Assembly: GCA_964602475.1 (NCBI GenBank)
Contig: CAZRRN010000025.1
Coordinates: forward strand, 1 to 44,592
Direction of reading: 5' to 3'
DNA: 44,592 nt
Source of the DNA: SZUA-448 sp964602475
Lineage (GTDB): Bacteria > Bacillota > Clostridia > Lachnospirales > Lachnospiraceae
Shown: piece after piece, positions 16,704-25,472 of the stretch
Position numbering within the stretch: the stretch's first letter is position 1
Layout: each line of letters opens with the position of its first letter
Notes under the pieces: model-generated
Database searches by the model: none
Seen by the model: the letters and a program-made list of their open reading frames with translations, nothing else
What the model was told of the DNA's origin: nothing
Translations under genes and position numbers: made by a program

Positions 16704-17528
16704 CTACATATTGTCCGATCTGTATTCCTGCCGAATCCGTCCAATCAGGTAATTCTTCAGTCCATCCAGATCCTCCTGGCATTTTTGACAGGGTTCTTTC
16801 TGCTCATACCACACATTCAGGGCATCTTCAATAATATAACGATACTTCTCCGGTACATGAGTCTGCGCCCAGATTCCGGCCTCGTACTTTGACAGGATAT
16901 AGTCCTCCTCCAGATAGGAGAGAACTCGACCGAGTATCAGTACATTGCTTGCAAAATACCTTGGTTTATATGCATCAAAATCATATTCTTCAATTTCATT
17001 GCAGATAGAGCTTAAAAAATCTTTTTCCGGCACAGTCGGAAATACTTCCTGAATTGGTTTTCCATACAGACAGATTCCGCATTGTCTGGTCAGCTTAACA
17101 TGGCAGGCAATATCCGGATCCTCAAAATCATGGTCTGCAATATAGTATTCATCCAGTTCACCGCTTAGGAGTTTCCTATACTGTTCGGTATGATAATCGC
17201 TGTAATGAAATTGGCAGATACCCGGATGCTTCCACGGAATCAGATCCTTCGTATAAATAACCGACAGTTCAATCGGACATGGCATCCCATCGAGCTCCAT
17301 CAGTTCCTGCGCAATCGTTCTTCTTTCCTTTGGAGGTATCTTACGGCTGCATACCACCAGGAGATCCAGATCACTCGTTCCCTCCAGGAAGCAGGACAAT
17401 GCCATTGAGCCATGCAGATAAACTCCGACAAGCGCCTCATAAAGACAGCGCTGCCAGAGTTTACAGATTTGGTTTAATTGTTTTTTTACCGGTTCAGATA
17501 CTGTATTATAATTTTGAAATGATATCAT
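16704..17528 (-). CDS. Nucleotidyltransferase, aminoglycoside adenylyltransferase (ANT)-like
   Basis: From ATG 17528 (GGAG six bases upstream) the protein has 274 residues. The nucleotidyltransferase core GS-(11)-D-x-D is at G40-S41 to D53/D55 (LHGSMALSCFLEGTSDLDLL). The C-terminal half is helical, as in ANT(3'')/ANT(9) and DUF4111 proteins (ARYFASNVLILGR-like region, then EAGIWAQTHVPEKYR). Such enzymes can adenylate streptomycin or spectinomycin, but many chromosomal homologues in clostridia have no proven resistance role. It is the first gene of the likely ANT-tldD-tldE transcript. Confidence 0.75.
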   Translation of the reverse strand: MISFQNYNTVSEPVKKQLNQICKLWQRCLYEALVGVYLHGSMALSCFLEGTSDLDLLVVCSRKIPPKERRTIAQELMELDGMPCPIELSVIYTKDLIPWKHPGICQFHYSDYHTEQYRKLLSGELDEYYIADHDFEDPDIACHVKLTRQCGICLYGKPIQEVFPTVPEKDFLSSICNEIEEYDFDAYKPRYFASNVLILGRVLSYLEEDYILSKYEAGIWAQTHVPEKYRYIIEDALNVWYEQKEPCQKCQEDLDGLKNYLIGRIRQEYRSDNM

Positions 17529-17581
17529 GGTTATCTCCAATATACTCTGATCCTCTGCAGCACAGCTTTTGATGCTTTTTT

Positions 17582-17610
17582 AGTTTAACCCATTCGCGTC
17601 AAACTGTCCA
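17582..17610 (-). promoter_or_regulatory. Promoter of the ANT-tldD-tldE unit
   Basis: On the minus strand TGGACA (17610-17605), a 17-bp spacer and TAAACT (17587-17582) lie 53 bp before the ANT start. Further upstream an imperfect direct repeat AATGTGGTAA occurs twice near 17620-17650. Confidence 0.55.
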
Positions 17611-17674
17611 GAAAAATCATCGTAATGTGGTAAATATCCAATGTGGTAATCCACTGAAAATGCAAAACCCGCTT

Positions 17675-19342
17675 CTAGTTATTAAAGAAAGCGACCGCTT
17701 CTTTTAATTCATCTGCCTTTCGAATCATCGTTTCACAATGATTATTCACATTCTTTACCGATACCTGAATATCAATAATATTACCGTTGACCGCCTCATT
17801 GCTTGCCGCATTCTCTTCACTGATTGCACTTAACTCACTGATATTTACTATAATTTTTTCTTTGTATTTTGACAGCTTTTCTGTTTTCTGGAAAATTTCT
17901 TTTATTTTTTCCACGGAACAATCTATATCATCACTAAGCTCTTCATAATGTCCCTGTGTATTTTTTATCTCTCTTTGTTCTGATATTATGAGATTCTGTA
18001 CGGCTTCTGCCTGAACCACAGAATTTTGTGATTTATCAATGATTGTCTGTGCCAGTATTCGTATTTCTTCTGCACCTTCTGCACTCTGCCCCGAGAGTTT
18101 TCGTATTTCCTCTGCTACAACCGAGAACCCCTTTCCCTGTTCCCCTGCTCTGGCTGCTTCAATAGATGCATTCAGGCTTAATAAGTTTAATTGCTCTGCT
18201 ATAGAAAGAATTAACTGTACTGCTGAATTAATCTTCTTTATAGATTCATTGGCATCCTTAATCTGATCGGTAATTTCATTCATTGCCTGAACTGATTTTC
18301 TGCTGTTATTCAGTATACCATAAATGTTATCTTTTGATACATGGTTTATCTGCAGGATATGATCAGAACTAAGAGACAGCTGTTCAACATTTTCAACAAT
18401 ATCTTTAATACATTGCCCTGTCTCATTCATTTGTTCACTGATTTCCTGAACATTCTCGGACATTCCCTCTGCTGTAATTGTCAGTTCAGAAACCGCAGTT
18501 GTAATCTCGCTTGCCTTGTCCGTACTGTTTGCGCTCAATTCTGTTACATCTGCAATATTGCAGATCAATGTCTGCGCCGTTTCTTTGACCTTCCCGATTA
18601 TCCCGGAAAGATTCAGCTGCAGCTTTCCTGTTGCCAGCAAAAGCTGATTCAGCTCGACAATACCGCTGCTGTGCTGATTCTTCCTTGTCATGTTTCCCTC
18701 CGACAAAGCATTCATTTCTTCTTTTACCCGGCCTAATATTTTGGAGATTCGCTTACTGCACAGGAAGGAAACTGCGACAAGCAGCACCGTCAGGATAAGC
18801 GCAATAATAATAAAACTATACGTAACCCTCTTTATTGCTGTGGTTACACCTGTCTCAAGCTGCCCGGAAAAGGCAAATCCAATCAGTTCATTATTGGTGA
18901 TAATCGGCATATAGTATGCGAGATATACTTTTCCGTCAATAATCACATTCTTTTCAAAATATCCATTCATTACATCTGCGTCATTCGCGATATCCTTTAT
19001 TAAATCGATTTCTCTGATTCGATAACCAGACTCATTTTTAATTGAGGTTACACAAGGTGCATTTGTCAAAATAATCGCCATTTCAATCTGTCTGTTCTGT
19101 AGACTGTCAAGATAATCATTATAATTTGCAGAGGTTGCATAACTGATATTATTTTCACGACAGTGATTTGCCAGATTGGATGCAACAATATAAAGAGTTT
19201 CCTCTGCTTTACTTTCAAGATTGTTCTTTATGGTCATAATCGAGCTGATACTGATCACCAGAACCGAGAAAATCAGCGGAATGACAGAAAGGGCCATCAT
19301 AATCATAAAAAAACTTATTCCGGTTTTCTTACTCTTTTTCAT
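17675..19342 (-). CDS. Methyl-accepting chemotaxis protein linked to the sugar transporter
   Basis: The 555-residue protein starts at ATG 19342, with GAGGAG upstream inside the preceding gene. TM1 is near 10-32. The extracellular part is small (about 150 residues) and Cache-like (KVYLAYYMPIITNNELIGFAFSG). TM2 is near 175-195, followed by a HAMP-like stretch and the signalling domain, with the hairpin tip EAARAGEQGKGFSVVAEEIR around residue 400. Its first 14 bases overlap the end of the second sugar-binding lipoprotein gene, so the two are translationally coupled. I infer that the receptor reads sugar through that lipoprotein and reports to CheA. It is the last gene of the sugar locus. Confidence 0.9.
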   Translation of the reverse strand: MKKSKKTGISFFMIMMALSVIPLIFSVLVISISSIMTIKNNLESKAEETLYIVASNLANHCRENNISYATSANYNDYLDSLQNRQIEMAIILTNAPCVTSIKNESGYRIREIDLIKDIANDADVMNGYFEKNVIIDGKVYLAYYMPIITNNELIGFAFSGQLETGVTTAIKRVTYSFIIIALILTVLLVAVSFLCSKRISKILGRVKEEMNALSEGNMTRKNQHSSGIVELNQLLLATGKLQLNLSGIIGKVKETAQTLICNIADVTELSANSTDKASEITTAVSELTITAEGMSENVQEISEQMNETGQCIKDIVENVEQLSLSSDHILQINHVSKDNIYGILNNSRKSVQAMNEITDQIKDANESIKKINSAVQLILSIAEQLNLLSLNASIEAARAGEQGKGFSVVAEEIRKLSGQSAEGAEEIRILAQTIIDKSQNSVVQAEAVQNLIISEQREIKNTQGHYEELSDDIDCSVEKIKEIFQKTEKLSKYKEKIIVNISELSAISEENAASNEAVNGNIIDIQVSVKNVNNHCETMIRKADELKEAVAFFNN

Positions 19343-20396
19343 CACTACTCTCCTCACTTTTTTCTTCTGTCAGAATTATAATATTGTATTCTTTCTCATT
19401 TACAGCAATTGACTGAATTGCATCATAGGCACTGAAAATGTCTTCATCAACATACATGAATTTCTCCGGAAGATTACCGGAAAGAATTGTCTTAATAATG
19501 GCATTTACCCTGGGTCCATGAAGCGGATTGCATTCTGCGATACAGGCTATCTTTTTATTCAATACATCCTGCATCGCCTTTTCATTCACTCCGTCAAACG
19601 ACAGAATCATGATTTCCCCATTTTTAATATCAAAGCCAACTGTTTTTCCGGCTGCTTCAATTGCCTCAATTGCTCCGAAAGCTTCGTTATCATTTTCACA
19701 ATAAACTACATTGATGTTATCATAGTCCGTCAGAAACTTTTCCATTACCTCACGGCCTTTTGCCTGTGTAAAGTCTCCCGAAAGCTCTGCCAGAATCTCC
19801 CATCCATACCGTTCTGCGGCATTTCGAAGCCCTTCCGTACGTCCAAGCTGCGCAGATGCTCCGATATTCCCCTGTATATGCACGATATGAAGGTCTTCCG
19901 GCGAAATTTCTTCTGTCACCGTGTATTGATGGAGCCATTCAACAATTTTTAAACCTTCAAGTTCAAAATCAGATCCGATTCTGCAAATAAAAAGGTCATT
20001 ATCGGAAACATTCACCATACGGTCAACGATGATAACCGGAATCTTAGCATCCCGTGCTTCCTGAAGAACCGTATCCCAGCCATCCTCAGTTACCGGTGCC
20101 AGTACAATAAAATCAACTTCCTGCTGGATGAATTGCCTAATCGCTGTAATCTGATTGGTTTGTTTTTGTTGAGCATCGACAAAAATCAATTTATATCCGT
20201 TCGCAGAAGTAAAGGTCGACTTCATTGATTCCGTATTGGTATTTCTCCAATCCGATTCCGCACCCACCTGAGCAAATCCGATTACTACTTCTTTTTTTGA
20301 TATAATTTCTTCGGAAACTGCTATTTGTTCATTTCCACATCCGGCAAGTAATATAATCAGTACAATGATAATTGTATTAACGAAGTATTTCCGCAT
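19329..20396 (-). CDS. Second YtfQ-like sugar-binding lipoprotein, paired with the chemoreceptor
   Basis: The 355-residue protein starts at ATG 20396 (GGAG six bases upstream). It has a short signal and the lipobox LAGC (C20), so it is anchored outside the membrane. The type I periplasmic-binding fold follows E. coli YtfQ closely: IGFAQVGAESDWRNTNTESM, DAQQKQTNQITAIRQFI, VLAPVTEDGWDTVL, IPVIIVDRMV and QGNIGASAQLGRTEGL. The end is an acidic, Ser-rich tail (EEKSEESSDEKE) beyond the family fold. It lies 107 bp after the permease gene and overlaps the chemoreceptor start. I infer a role in sensing rather than, or in addition to, transport. Confidence 0.87.
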   Translation of the reverse strand: MRKYFVNTIIIVLIILLAGCGNEQIAVSEEIISKKEVVIGFAQVGAESDWRNTNTESMKSTFTSANGYKLIFVDAQQKQTNQITAIRQFIQQEVDFIVLAPVTEDGWDTVLQEARDAKIPVIIVDRMVNVSDNDLFICRIGSDFELEGLKIVEWLHQYTVTEEISPEDLHIVHIQGNIGASAQLGRTEGLRNAAERYGWEILAELSGDFTQAKGREVMEKFLTDYDNINVVYCENDNEAFGAIEAIEAAGKTVGFDIKNGEIMILSFDGVNEKAMQDVLNKKIACIAECNPLHGPRVNAIIKTILSGNLPEKFMYVDEDIFSAYDAIQSIAVNEKEYNIIILTEEKSEESSDEKE

Positions 20397-20503
20397 CTTC
20401 CGCTCCATTCAGCTTTCTAACTGAGATTTTATCAGAAGATACGAATGATTACTATCACTGCGGATAACTCAGCAAGATTTGAGAAGTATTCCGTTGTAAT
20501 ATG

Positions 20504-21559
20504 TTATAGTTTTTTTGTCTTCTTCTTTCTGGAAATAACAATACTCTGTATAACAAGAAACAGGCACAGCATGGAAGCGATTGTGATACCTGTCCACCAG
20601 GCTTCTCCAAGTCCTGCGGATGATACAATATTCTGGATTGTGCTGAGTGAAAGAACTCCAAACAGTGTTCCGATAATATTGCCGACACCTCCTGTCAGCA
20701 TCGTTCCTCCGATTATAGATGACGCAATCGCATTCATTTCAGCTCCGGTTGCGTGAGATGCCGATCCGGAACCGACATGCATAAAGTATACAAATCCACC
20801 GATCCCTGCAAGTAAACCACATATTACATAGGATGAAAATTTTCTTCTTCGTACATTGATTCCCAGCATAAGAGCACTTTGTACATTTCCTCCAACTGCA
20901 TAAAATTCCCGTCCCTGTTTTGTCCATTTCAACATTACAAAAAGAACTGCAACCACCATCAGTGCGACTATTACCCCAATCTCAATATATGCATCGACAT
21001 AATCTCCGTTTCGATTGGCCGAGCCAAGGTACGGAATCAGTATACGTGCTTCTTTCAATGCAACGAAAGCTTCATTTTGTACATTGAATGGGTTGGTATT
21101 CACAATGGTGGTCAAGCCTCGCGCAAAAAACATCCCGGCTAGCGTCACAATAAAGGGCTGAATTTCTAGATAAGCAATTAAAAAACCCTGTACCAGACCA
21201 AAGGAAAGACCAATTCCAATCGCAAGCAGTATTGCAGTAAATACATTTCCGCCATGATAATCAAGATAAACTGCACAGCACATGCTGACAAGTGCAGTTA
21301 CTCCTCCCACCGAAATATCAATCCCGCCGGTAATCATGACAAGACTCAAACCACAGGACAGAATAATCAGTGCTGCATTTGCATTCAATATGTTAAAAAA
21401 AGTCTGTGGTTTTAAAAATCCTTTTCCCTGAAAAATAATTGCACCGAGATACATCAAAAAAAAGACTGTAATTGTAATTGCTAGTAGTAAATTGGTATCT
21501 GTGATTTCATTGTACTTTTTATTTATGCGGAAAGAAATCTTTTGAATGATTACCGACAT
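20504..21559 (-). CDS. yjfF: Sugar ABC transporter permease, YjfF-like
   Basis: The 351-residue membrane protein starts at ATG 21559, with AGGAGG seven bases upstream; the ATG shares one base with the stop of the preceding permease gene (TAATG). About ten helices are present with RbsC/YjfF family motifs: LSCGLSLVMITGGIDISVG, FIVTLAGMFFARGLTTIVN, and EMNAIASSIIGGTMLTGGVG followed by IGTLFGVL. The ITLAGMFF..RG and GGTLL-SGGVG features match YjfF, the second permease of the galactofuranose importer, better than RbsC. It forms the channel with the YtfT-like protein. Confidence 0.87.
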   Translation of the reverse strand: MSVIIQKISFRINKKYNEITDTNLLLAITITVFFLMYLGAIIFQGKGFLKPQTFFNILNANAALIILSCGLSLVMITGGIDISVGGVTALVSMCCAVYLDYHGGNVFTAILLAIGIGLSFGLVQGFLIAYLEIQPFIVTLAGMFFARGLTTIVNTNPFNVQNEAFVALKEARILIPYLGSANRNGDYVDAYIEIGVIVALMVVAVLFVMLKWTKQGREFYAVGGNVQSALMLGINVRRRKFSSYVICGLLAGIGGFVYFMHVGSGSASHATGAEMNAIASSIIGGTMLTGGVGNIIGTLFGVLSLSTIQNIVSSAGLGEAWWTGITIASMLCLFLVIQSIVISRKKKTKKL

Positions 21560-22650
21560 TATCTTACCTCCTGCCTGCAAGTGCGCTGTCTGATTTTTTT
21601 AACCTGACCGGAAATCCAATCTCTGACAACCGGTGCGCTTAAAACAACAAGAATAATCACTGCAACTGCTTTATATGCGGATAATGCACTTGATTGCACC
21701 TTATATCTATATAAAGTTGTAGTCAGAAACTGAATTACGTAAGCTCCGATAATCGAAGCTGCCAGATTAAATTTACCTCCGCTTAATGCATTGCCTCCCA
21801 GTGCAACAGCCAGAATTGCATCCATTTCAATATCCTTTGCAATAACCGAATAGTTCAGTGTTGAAAACCGACAAACCTTGATTATTGCAGCAATAGCAAC
21901 ACAAATTCCTAAAATTACAAATGTAATTATCTTAATTAAAGCTGGGTTCAGTCCGTTCAATCGTGAAGCGTTTTCGTTAATTCCGACTGTCTGAGCATAA
22001 AGCCTTAAATTGGTCAGTTTCAGTACAAGCCATATGGTAATCATACATAATATGGTGATAAGAATCGGCGTCGGAATTGGAATTCCGGGTATAAAGTTAC
22101 CGATAGCAGAAAATGCTTCATCGTCAATAATCGGAAGCTCATTGTTATTAATCCACGCTGCAATTGACCGTCCTGCGGTAAATAAAATCAATGTTGCAAC
22201 CATTGGCTGGATTTTAAAGAAGGCCACTAATACTCCGTTAAAAGCTCCGAAAAGCATAGATACAGTACAGGCGATTAAAAACGCAACAAGAATTGGCATT
22301 TGTAATGTTTCAGGTCTTGTATTATTGCCGCACAACATTTTAAGCAGTACACTTCCACTGATTGCGATTGCTGCACCGACACTGATATCCTGACCTCCGG
22401 TTGCTGCCGTGACCAGTGTCATGCCGATTGCAAGAATTGCCAGTTCCGCTCCATTGTCCAGAATGGTAATCAGGTTCCCGGATAGAACCGGATTTCCAAG
22501 GCTATTTGAGCCAAGAGATATCTTAAAAAATGAAGGATCAATGATTAGATTAACAATCGCAAGCAGCAGTATTGCCGCTATGGGAATCATGATTTTATTT
22601 CCGAAAATTCTTGTTATTACTTCTGACTTTTCCTTAAATGCTGTTTTCAT
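21559..22650 (-). CDS. ytfT: Sugar ABC transporter permease, YtfT-like
   Basis: The 363-residue membrane protein starts at ATG 22650 with GGAGG five bases upstream, preferred over ATG 22662, which lacks a site. Family motifs include LAILAIGMTLVTAATGGQDI, SVGAAIAISGSVLLK, KIQPMVATLILFTAGRSIA and DAILAVALGGNALSGGKFNL. These match YtfT of the YtfQRT-YjfF system. It is the first permease after the ATPase and overlaps the second by one base, so the two are made in a fixed ratio. Confidence 0.87.
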   Translation of the reverse strand: MKTAFKEKSEVITRIFGNKIMIPIAAILLLAIVNLIIDPSFFKISLGSNSLGNPVLSGNLITILDNGAELAILAIGMTLVTAATGGQDISVGAAIAISGSVLLKMLCGNNTRPETLQMPILVAFLIACTVSMLFGAFNGVLVAFFKIQPMVATLILFTAGRSIAAWINNNELPIIDDEAFSAIGNFIPGIPIPTPILITILCMITIWLVLKLTNLRLYAQTVGINENASRLNGLNPALIKIITFVILGICVAIAAIIKVCRFSTLNYSVIAKDIEMDAILAVALGGNALSGGKFNLAASIIGAYVIQFLTTTLYRYKVQSSALSAYKAVAVIILVVLSAPVVRDWISGQVKKIRQRTCRQEVR

Positions 22651-22693
22651 ACTACCCTCCATACCTGCGTGTGAAAGATTTCTTTCACACTAA

Positions 22694-24226
22694 TCATTTC
22701 TGAACTTCATTTTCTTCTTGTCCGCCTGCTATTGTTTGCATAATCATATTCTGTGTCAGTTTATCACCGGATAGTTCTCCCACTACACAACGATCACGCA
22801 TAACAATAAGACGCGAACAAGTACGAAGCATCTCGTCAGTTTCAGATGAGATAAATGTGATGCTCATCCCTTCAGAAGCAAGCTTTAATACAAGTTTTTG
22901 TATATCGATCTTGGTTCCGACATCAATTCCTCTGGTCGGTTCATCAAGAATCAAATATTCCGGATGCGTCAGCAACCATCGGGCAAGTATAGCCTTTTGT
23001 TGATTCCCGCCGGATAATGACTTTATCGGAGTCTCTGCGGATGCTGTCTTTATTCCGAGAAGCTTTATGTATTCTAAAGCAAACCGATCGGCTTCTGCTT
23101 TCGAAAGCGGATGGTTAAATCCTTGTAATACCTGATACGCCAGAATTATATTATCGCGGACAGACAGATCACTGATAATTCCGTCAATTTTACGGTCTTC
23201 CGGTAAATATCCAATCCCGTTGCGCATCGCGTCAATTGGTTTATTTATAGTAATCTGTTTTCCATTTTTATTGACAGTTCCGCCAAGCACATGATCCGCT
23301 CCGTAGATTGCGCGGACGCATTCACTGCGCCCCGAGCCAAGCAAACCCGTAAATCCATTCACTTCTCCTTTTCTTATAAAAAAAGAAAACGGGCTAATGC
23401 CTGAATCGCTGATTCGCTCATTTACTTCAAAAGCAGGGACTTCCTCCGATTTTTGTTCGTAAGCTTTGTATTCACCATGAATATCTGATAATTCATCTAG
23501 ATTCTTTCCCATCATTTTAGAAACCAAGCGAACTCTCGGCAGATCCTGAATGCAATACTCCCCTTCCAGTTTTCCGTCACGAAGTACTGTTATTCTGTCA
23601 CAGATTTCATAGACCTGATCCAAAAAGTGAGTAACAAAAATAATACCGACTCCCTTACTTTTCAGACTTCTCATCAGCTCAAACAGTTTTGTAACCTCCT
23701 GTTTGTCCAGAGACGAGGTCGGTTCATCAAGTATCAGCACCTTGCAATCCATATCAACTGCTCGTGCTATTGCAACCATCTGCTGTACTGCAATCGAACA
23801 CCTTGCAAGCTGCTTCGTAGCGGTTGCAGGTATTCCGAGAGACTGTAATAACCGTTCCGCGTCAGCGTTGATCTGTTTCCAGTTTTGTATGGAGGATTTT
23901 CTCCGACCGATATACAGATTCTCTGCTACTGAAAGATTCGGGCATAACGTTATCTCCTGATATACCGTACTGATTCCAAGTTTTTGAGCATCCTGCGGAG
24001 AATGAATATTGACAGCTTTTTCATTTCCCCCCAGAAAAATCTGTCCGCTTTCTTTTGTGTACACCCCTGTCAATACTTTAATCAAAGTGGATTTTCCTGC
24101 ACCGTTTTCTCCCATCAGCGCATGAATTTCTCCTTCTCGCAGTATAAAATCAACATTTTGAAGTGCATATACTTTTTGAAAGTGTTTCTGTATTCCTTTC
24201 ATTTCAAGGACTATTTTCTCGCTCAT
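22694..24226 (-). CDS. ytfR: Sugar ABC transporter ATPase with two nucleotide-binding domains, YtfR-like
   Basis: The 510-residue fused ATPase has an N-terminal Walker A GENGAGKST (K45), Q-loop STVYQEITLCPNLSVAENLY, degenerate signature IAVQQMVAIARA and Walker B VLILDEPTSSLD. The second domain has a degenerate Walker A (TGLLGSGRSECVRAIYGA), LPEDRKIDGII, signature LSGGNQQKAIL and Walker B YLILDEPTRGID. The phrase FVTHFLDQVYEICDRITVLR is close to E. coli YtfR and sets it apart from RbsA and MglA. The ATG has GAGG about nine bases upstream. It lies behind a terminator-like hairpin that separates it from the binding-protein gene. Confidence 0.9.
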   Translation of the reverse strand: MSEKIVLEMKGIQKHFQKVYALQNVDFILREGEIHALMGENGAGKSTLIKVLTGVYTKESGQIFLGGNEKAVNIHSPQDAQKLGISTVYQEITLCPNLSVAENLYIGRRKSSIQNWKQINADAERLLQSLGIPATATKQLARCSIAVQQMVAIARAVDMDCKVLILDEPTSSLDKQEVTKLFELMRSLKSKGVGIIFVTHFLDQVYEICDRITVLRDGKLEGEYCIQDLPRVRLVSKMMGKNLDELSDIHGEYKAYEQKSEEVPAFEVNERISDSGISPFSFFIRKGEVNGFTGLLGSGRSECVRAIYGADHVLGGTVNKNGKQITINKPIDAMRNGIGYLPEDRKIDGIISDLSVRDNIILAYQVLQGFNHPLSKAEADRFALEYIKLLGIKTASAETPIKSLSGGNQQKAILARWLLTHPEYLILDEPTRGIDVGTKIDIQKLVLKLASEGMSITFISSETDEMLRTCSRLIVMRDRCVVGELSGDKLTQNMIMQTIAGGQEENEVQK

Positions 24227-24254
24227 TTTCAGAATCCTCTCTATCCATGTTCAG

Positions 24255-24309
24255 AAAAAAGGCACAGCACACGTGTACAAAATAAAGCCATGCTGCGCCG
24301 CGCCTTTTT
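24255..24309 (-). terminator. Attenuating hairpin between binding-protein and ATPase genes
   Basis: On the minus strand AAAAAGGC and CAGCA pair with TGCTG and GCCTTTTTT, giving a stem followed by a T run. It sits 19 bp after the first binding-protein gene. Partial termination here would make the lipoprotein more abundant than the membrane parts, a common arrangement in ABC operons. Confidence 0.65.
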
Positions 24310-24328
24310 CAGTTAGTTGTTATGTCGC

Positions 24329-25288
24329 TTAGATTCCGTACTTGTTCACATCATCCTGTGTAATGGTGGTTGCATCAAAACCCTTCTCATCCATAATGAC
24401 AACCTTTTCCGTAATTGTGCCGCCACTCTCTAATGTTTTGATAATGGTGCTGATATAGGATGCCTGGAACGGATTGCACTGTCCGTCATAGTTCCAGTTC
24501 TGGTTGAGCAGTTCTGTCAGCGCCCACTGATTGCAATCAAATCCCATAACGATGACATCTTTTCCAACACCGTGGGATATATTTGCCTTATCTAGTGCAG
24601 CTACTGCACCCTTTGCCATATCATCATTCTCAGCATATATAACATTAAAGGATTCTCCGGAATCAATGACGGACTGTACGATCTGCTGAGCTTTTTCTGC
24701 GTTCCACTCTGCAGTCTGCTGTGTTACAATTGTCCAGCCTTTGGCATTTGCTGTGTCAGTTAATGCTCCTGAACGACCCTTCTGCGCTGCCGATCCCATT
24801 ACGCCCTGAATATGTATGATCTTATATTCTGAAAGCGCCTGTGAGGTAAGCCAGGTCACTGCTGTCGTACCTTCTTTTGCCATGTCAGATACGATGGATG
24901 CTACATACAAACTGGAATCAGCATCAATGGTTCGATCAAATAAAATAACCTTAACTCCTGCTTTTTGGGCATCCTTAAGAACAGTATCCCAGCCGGCTGT
25001 ATCTGCTGCTGAAAGAAGCAGATAATCAATGCCGTCCTGAATAAACTGCTGTGCTGCAGTAATCTGCTCATCATTTTTCAGGCTGTAGGCAAAGGATGCC
25101 TTGTAACCGTTCTCTGTTGTAAAAGTCTCTCTCATATCCTTATCATTTGCAGTACGATATCCGGATTCATTCGGATCATTATTAATAATCCCCACCTTAA
25201 TCAATCCATCGTCTGCACTTTTTCCGCAGGCTGCAAGTCCCAAAACAAGTGCGCCAATCAGAATACATAACAACATTCTTTTTTTCAT
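24329..25288 (-). CDS. ytfQ: YtfQ-like sugar-binding lipoprotein of the ABC importer
   Basis: From ATG 25288 (GGGAGG six bases upstream) the protein has 319 residues. It has a signal with lipobox LAAC (C21). The fold follows YtfQ: VGIINNDPNESGYRTANDKD, EQITAAQQFIQDGIDYLLLS, TAGWDTVLKDAQKAGVKVIL, FDRTIDA, IIHIQGVMGSAAQKGRSGAL and VIYAENDDMAKGAVAALD. The E. coli family member binds galactofuranose; bifidobacterial relatives bind fructose, so the exact sugar is open. Its position next to the kinase and before the ATPase, and the hairpin after it, mark it as the main transport receptor. Confidence 0.88.
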   Translation of the reverse strand: MKKRMLLCILIGALVLGLAACGKSADDGLIKVGIINNDPNESGYRTANDKDMRETFTTENGYKASFAYSLKNDEQITAAQQFIQDGIDYLLLSAADTAGWDTVLKDAQKAGVKVILFDRTIDADSSLYVASIVSDMAKEGTTAVTWLTSQALSEYKIIHIQGVMGSAAQKGRSGALTDTANAKGWTIVTQQTAEWNAEKAQQIVQSVIDSGESFNVIYAENDDMAKGAVAALDKANISHGVGKDVIVMGFDCNQWALTELLNQNWNYDGQCNPFQASYISTIIKTLESGGTITEKVVIMDEKGFDATTITQDDVNKYGI

Positions 25289-25341
25289 AAATAGCCTCCC
25301 ATAGCTCACATATTCAAAGATATACTCCTTGTTGACTTTAG

Positions 25342-25392
25342 TTTATACATTTCACTGTTTCGAATCCATGCAGATTATTCTTTTCGTGTTTC
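25342..25392 (-). promoter_or_regulatory. Putative activator-dependent promoter of the sugar transport operon
   Basis: The minus-strand -10 TATAAA (25347-25342) lies 54 bp before ytfQ, but the -35 region (CATGGA) is poor, as expected for an activated promoter. Upstream, two similar words, TTTCACTGTTTC (fwd, about 25350-25361) and TTTTCGTGTTTC (about 25381-25392), repeat 31 bp apart, close to three helical turns. They are candidate sites for the AraC-type regulator. A palindromic stretch CACTCTATATAGTG follows near 25408-25421. Confidence 0.45.
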
Positions 25393-25472
25393 ATTTTTTA
25401 ACGAAGTCACTCTATATAGTGTGTTTTTCTATTAATCCGGTTGATTTTTTTAAGATAACCCGGTAAGAATGT

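Noticed and set aside
19329..19342. Programmed frameshift joining the lipoprotein and the chemoreceptor into one protein
   Set aside because: The receptor has its own GAGGAG site and ATG, and a membrane-anchored lipoprotein followed by a new TM start fits two separate proteins; no strong slippery heptamer with a downstream structure was seen.
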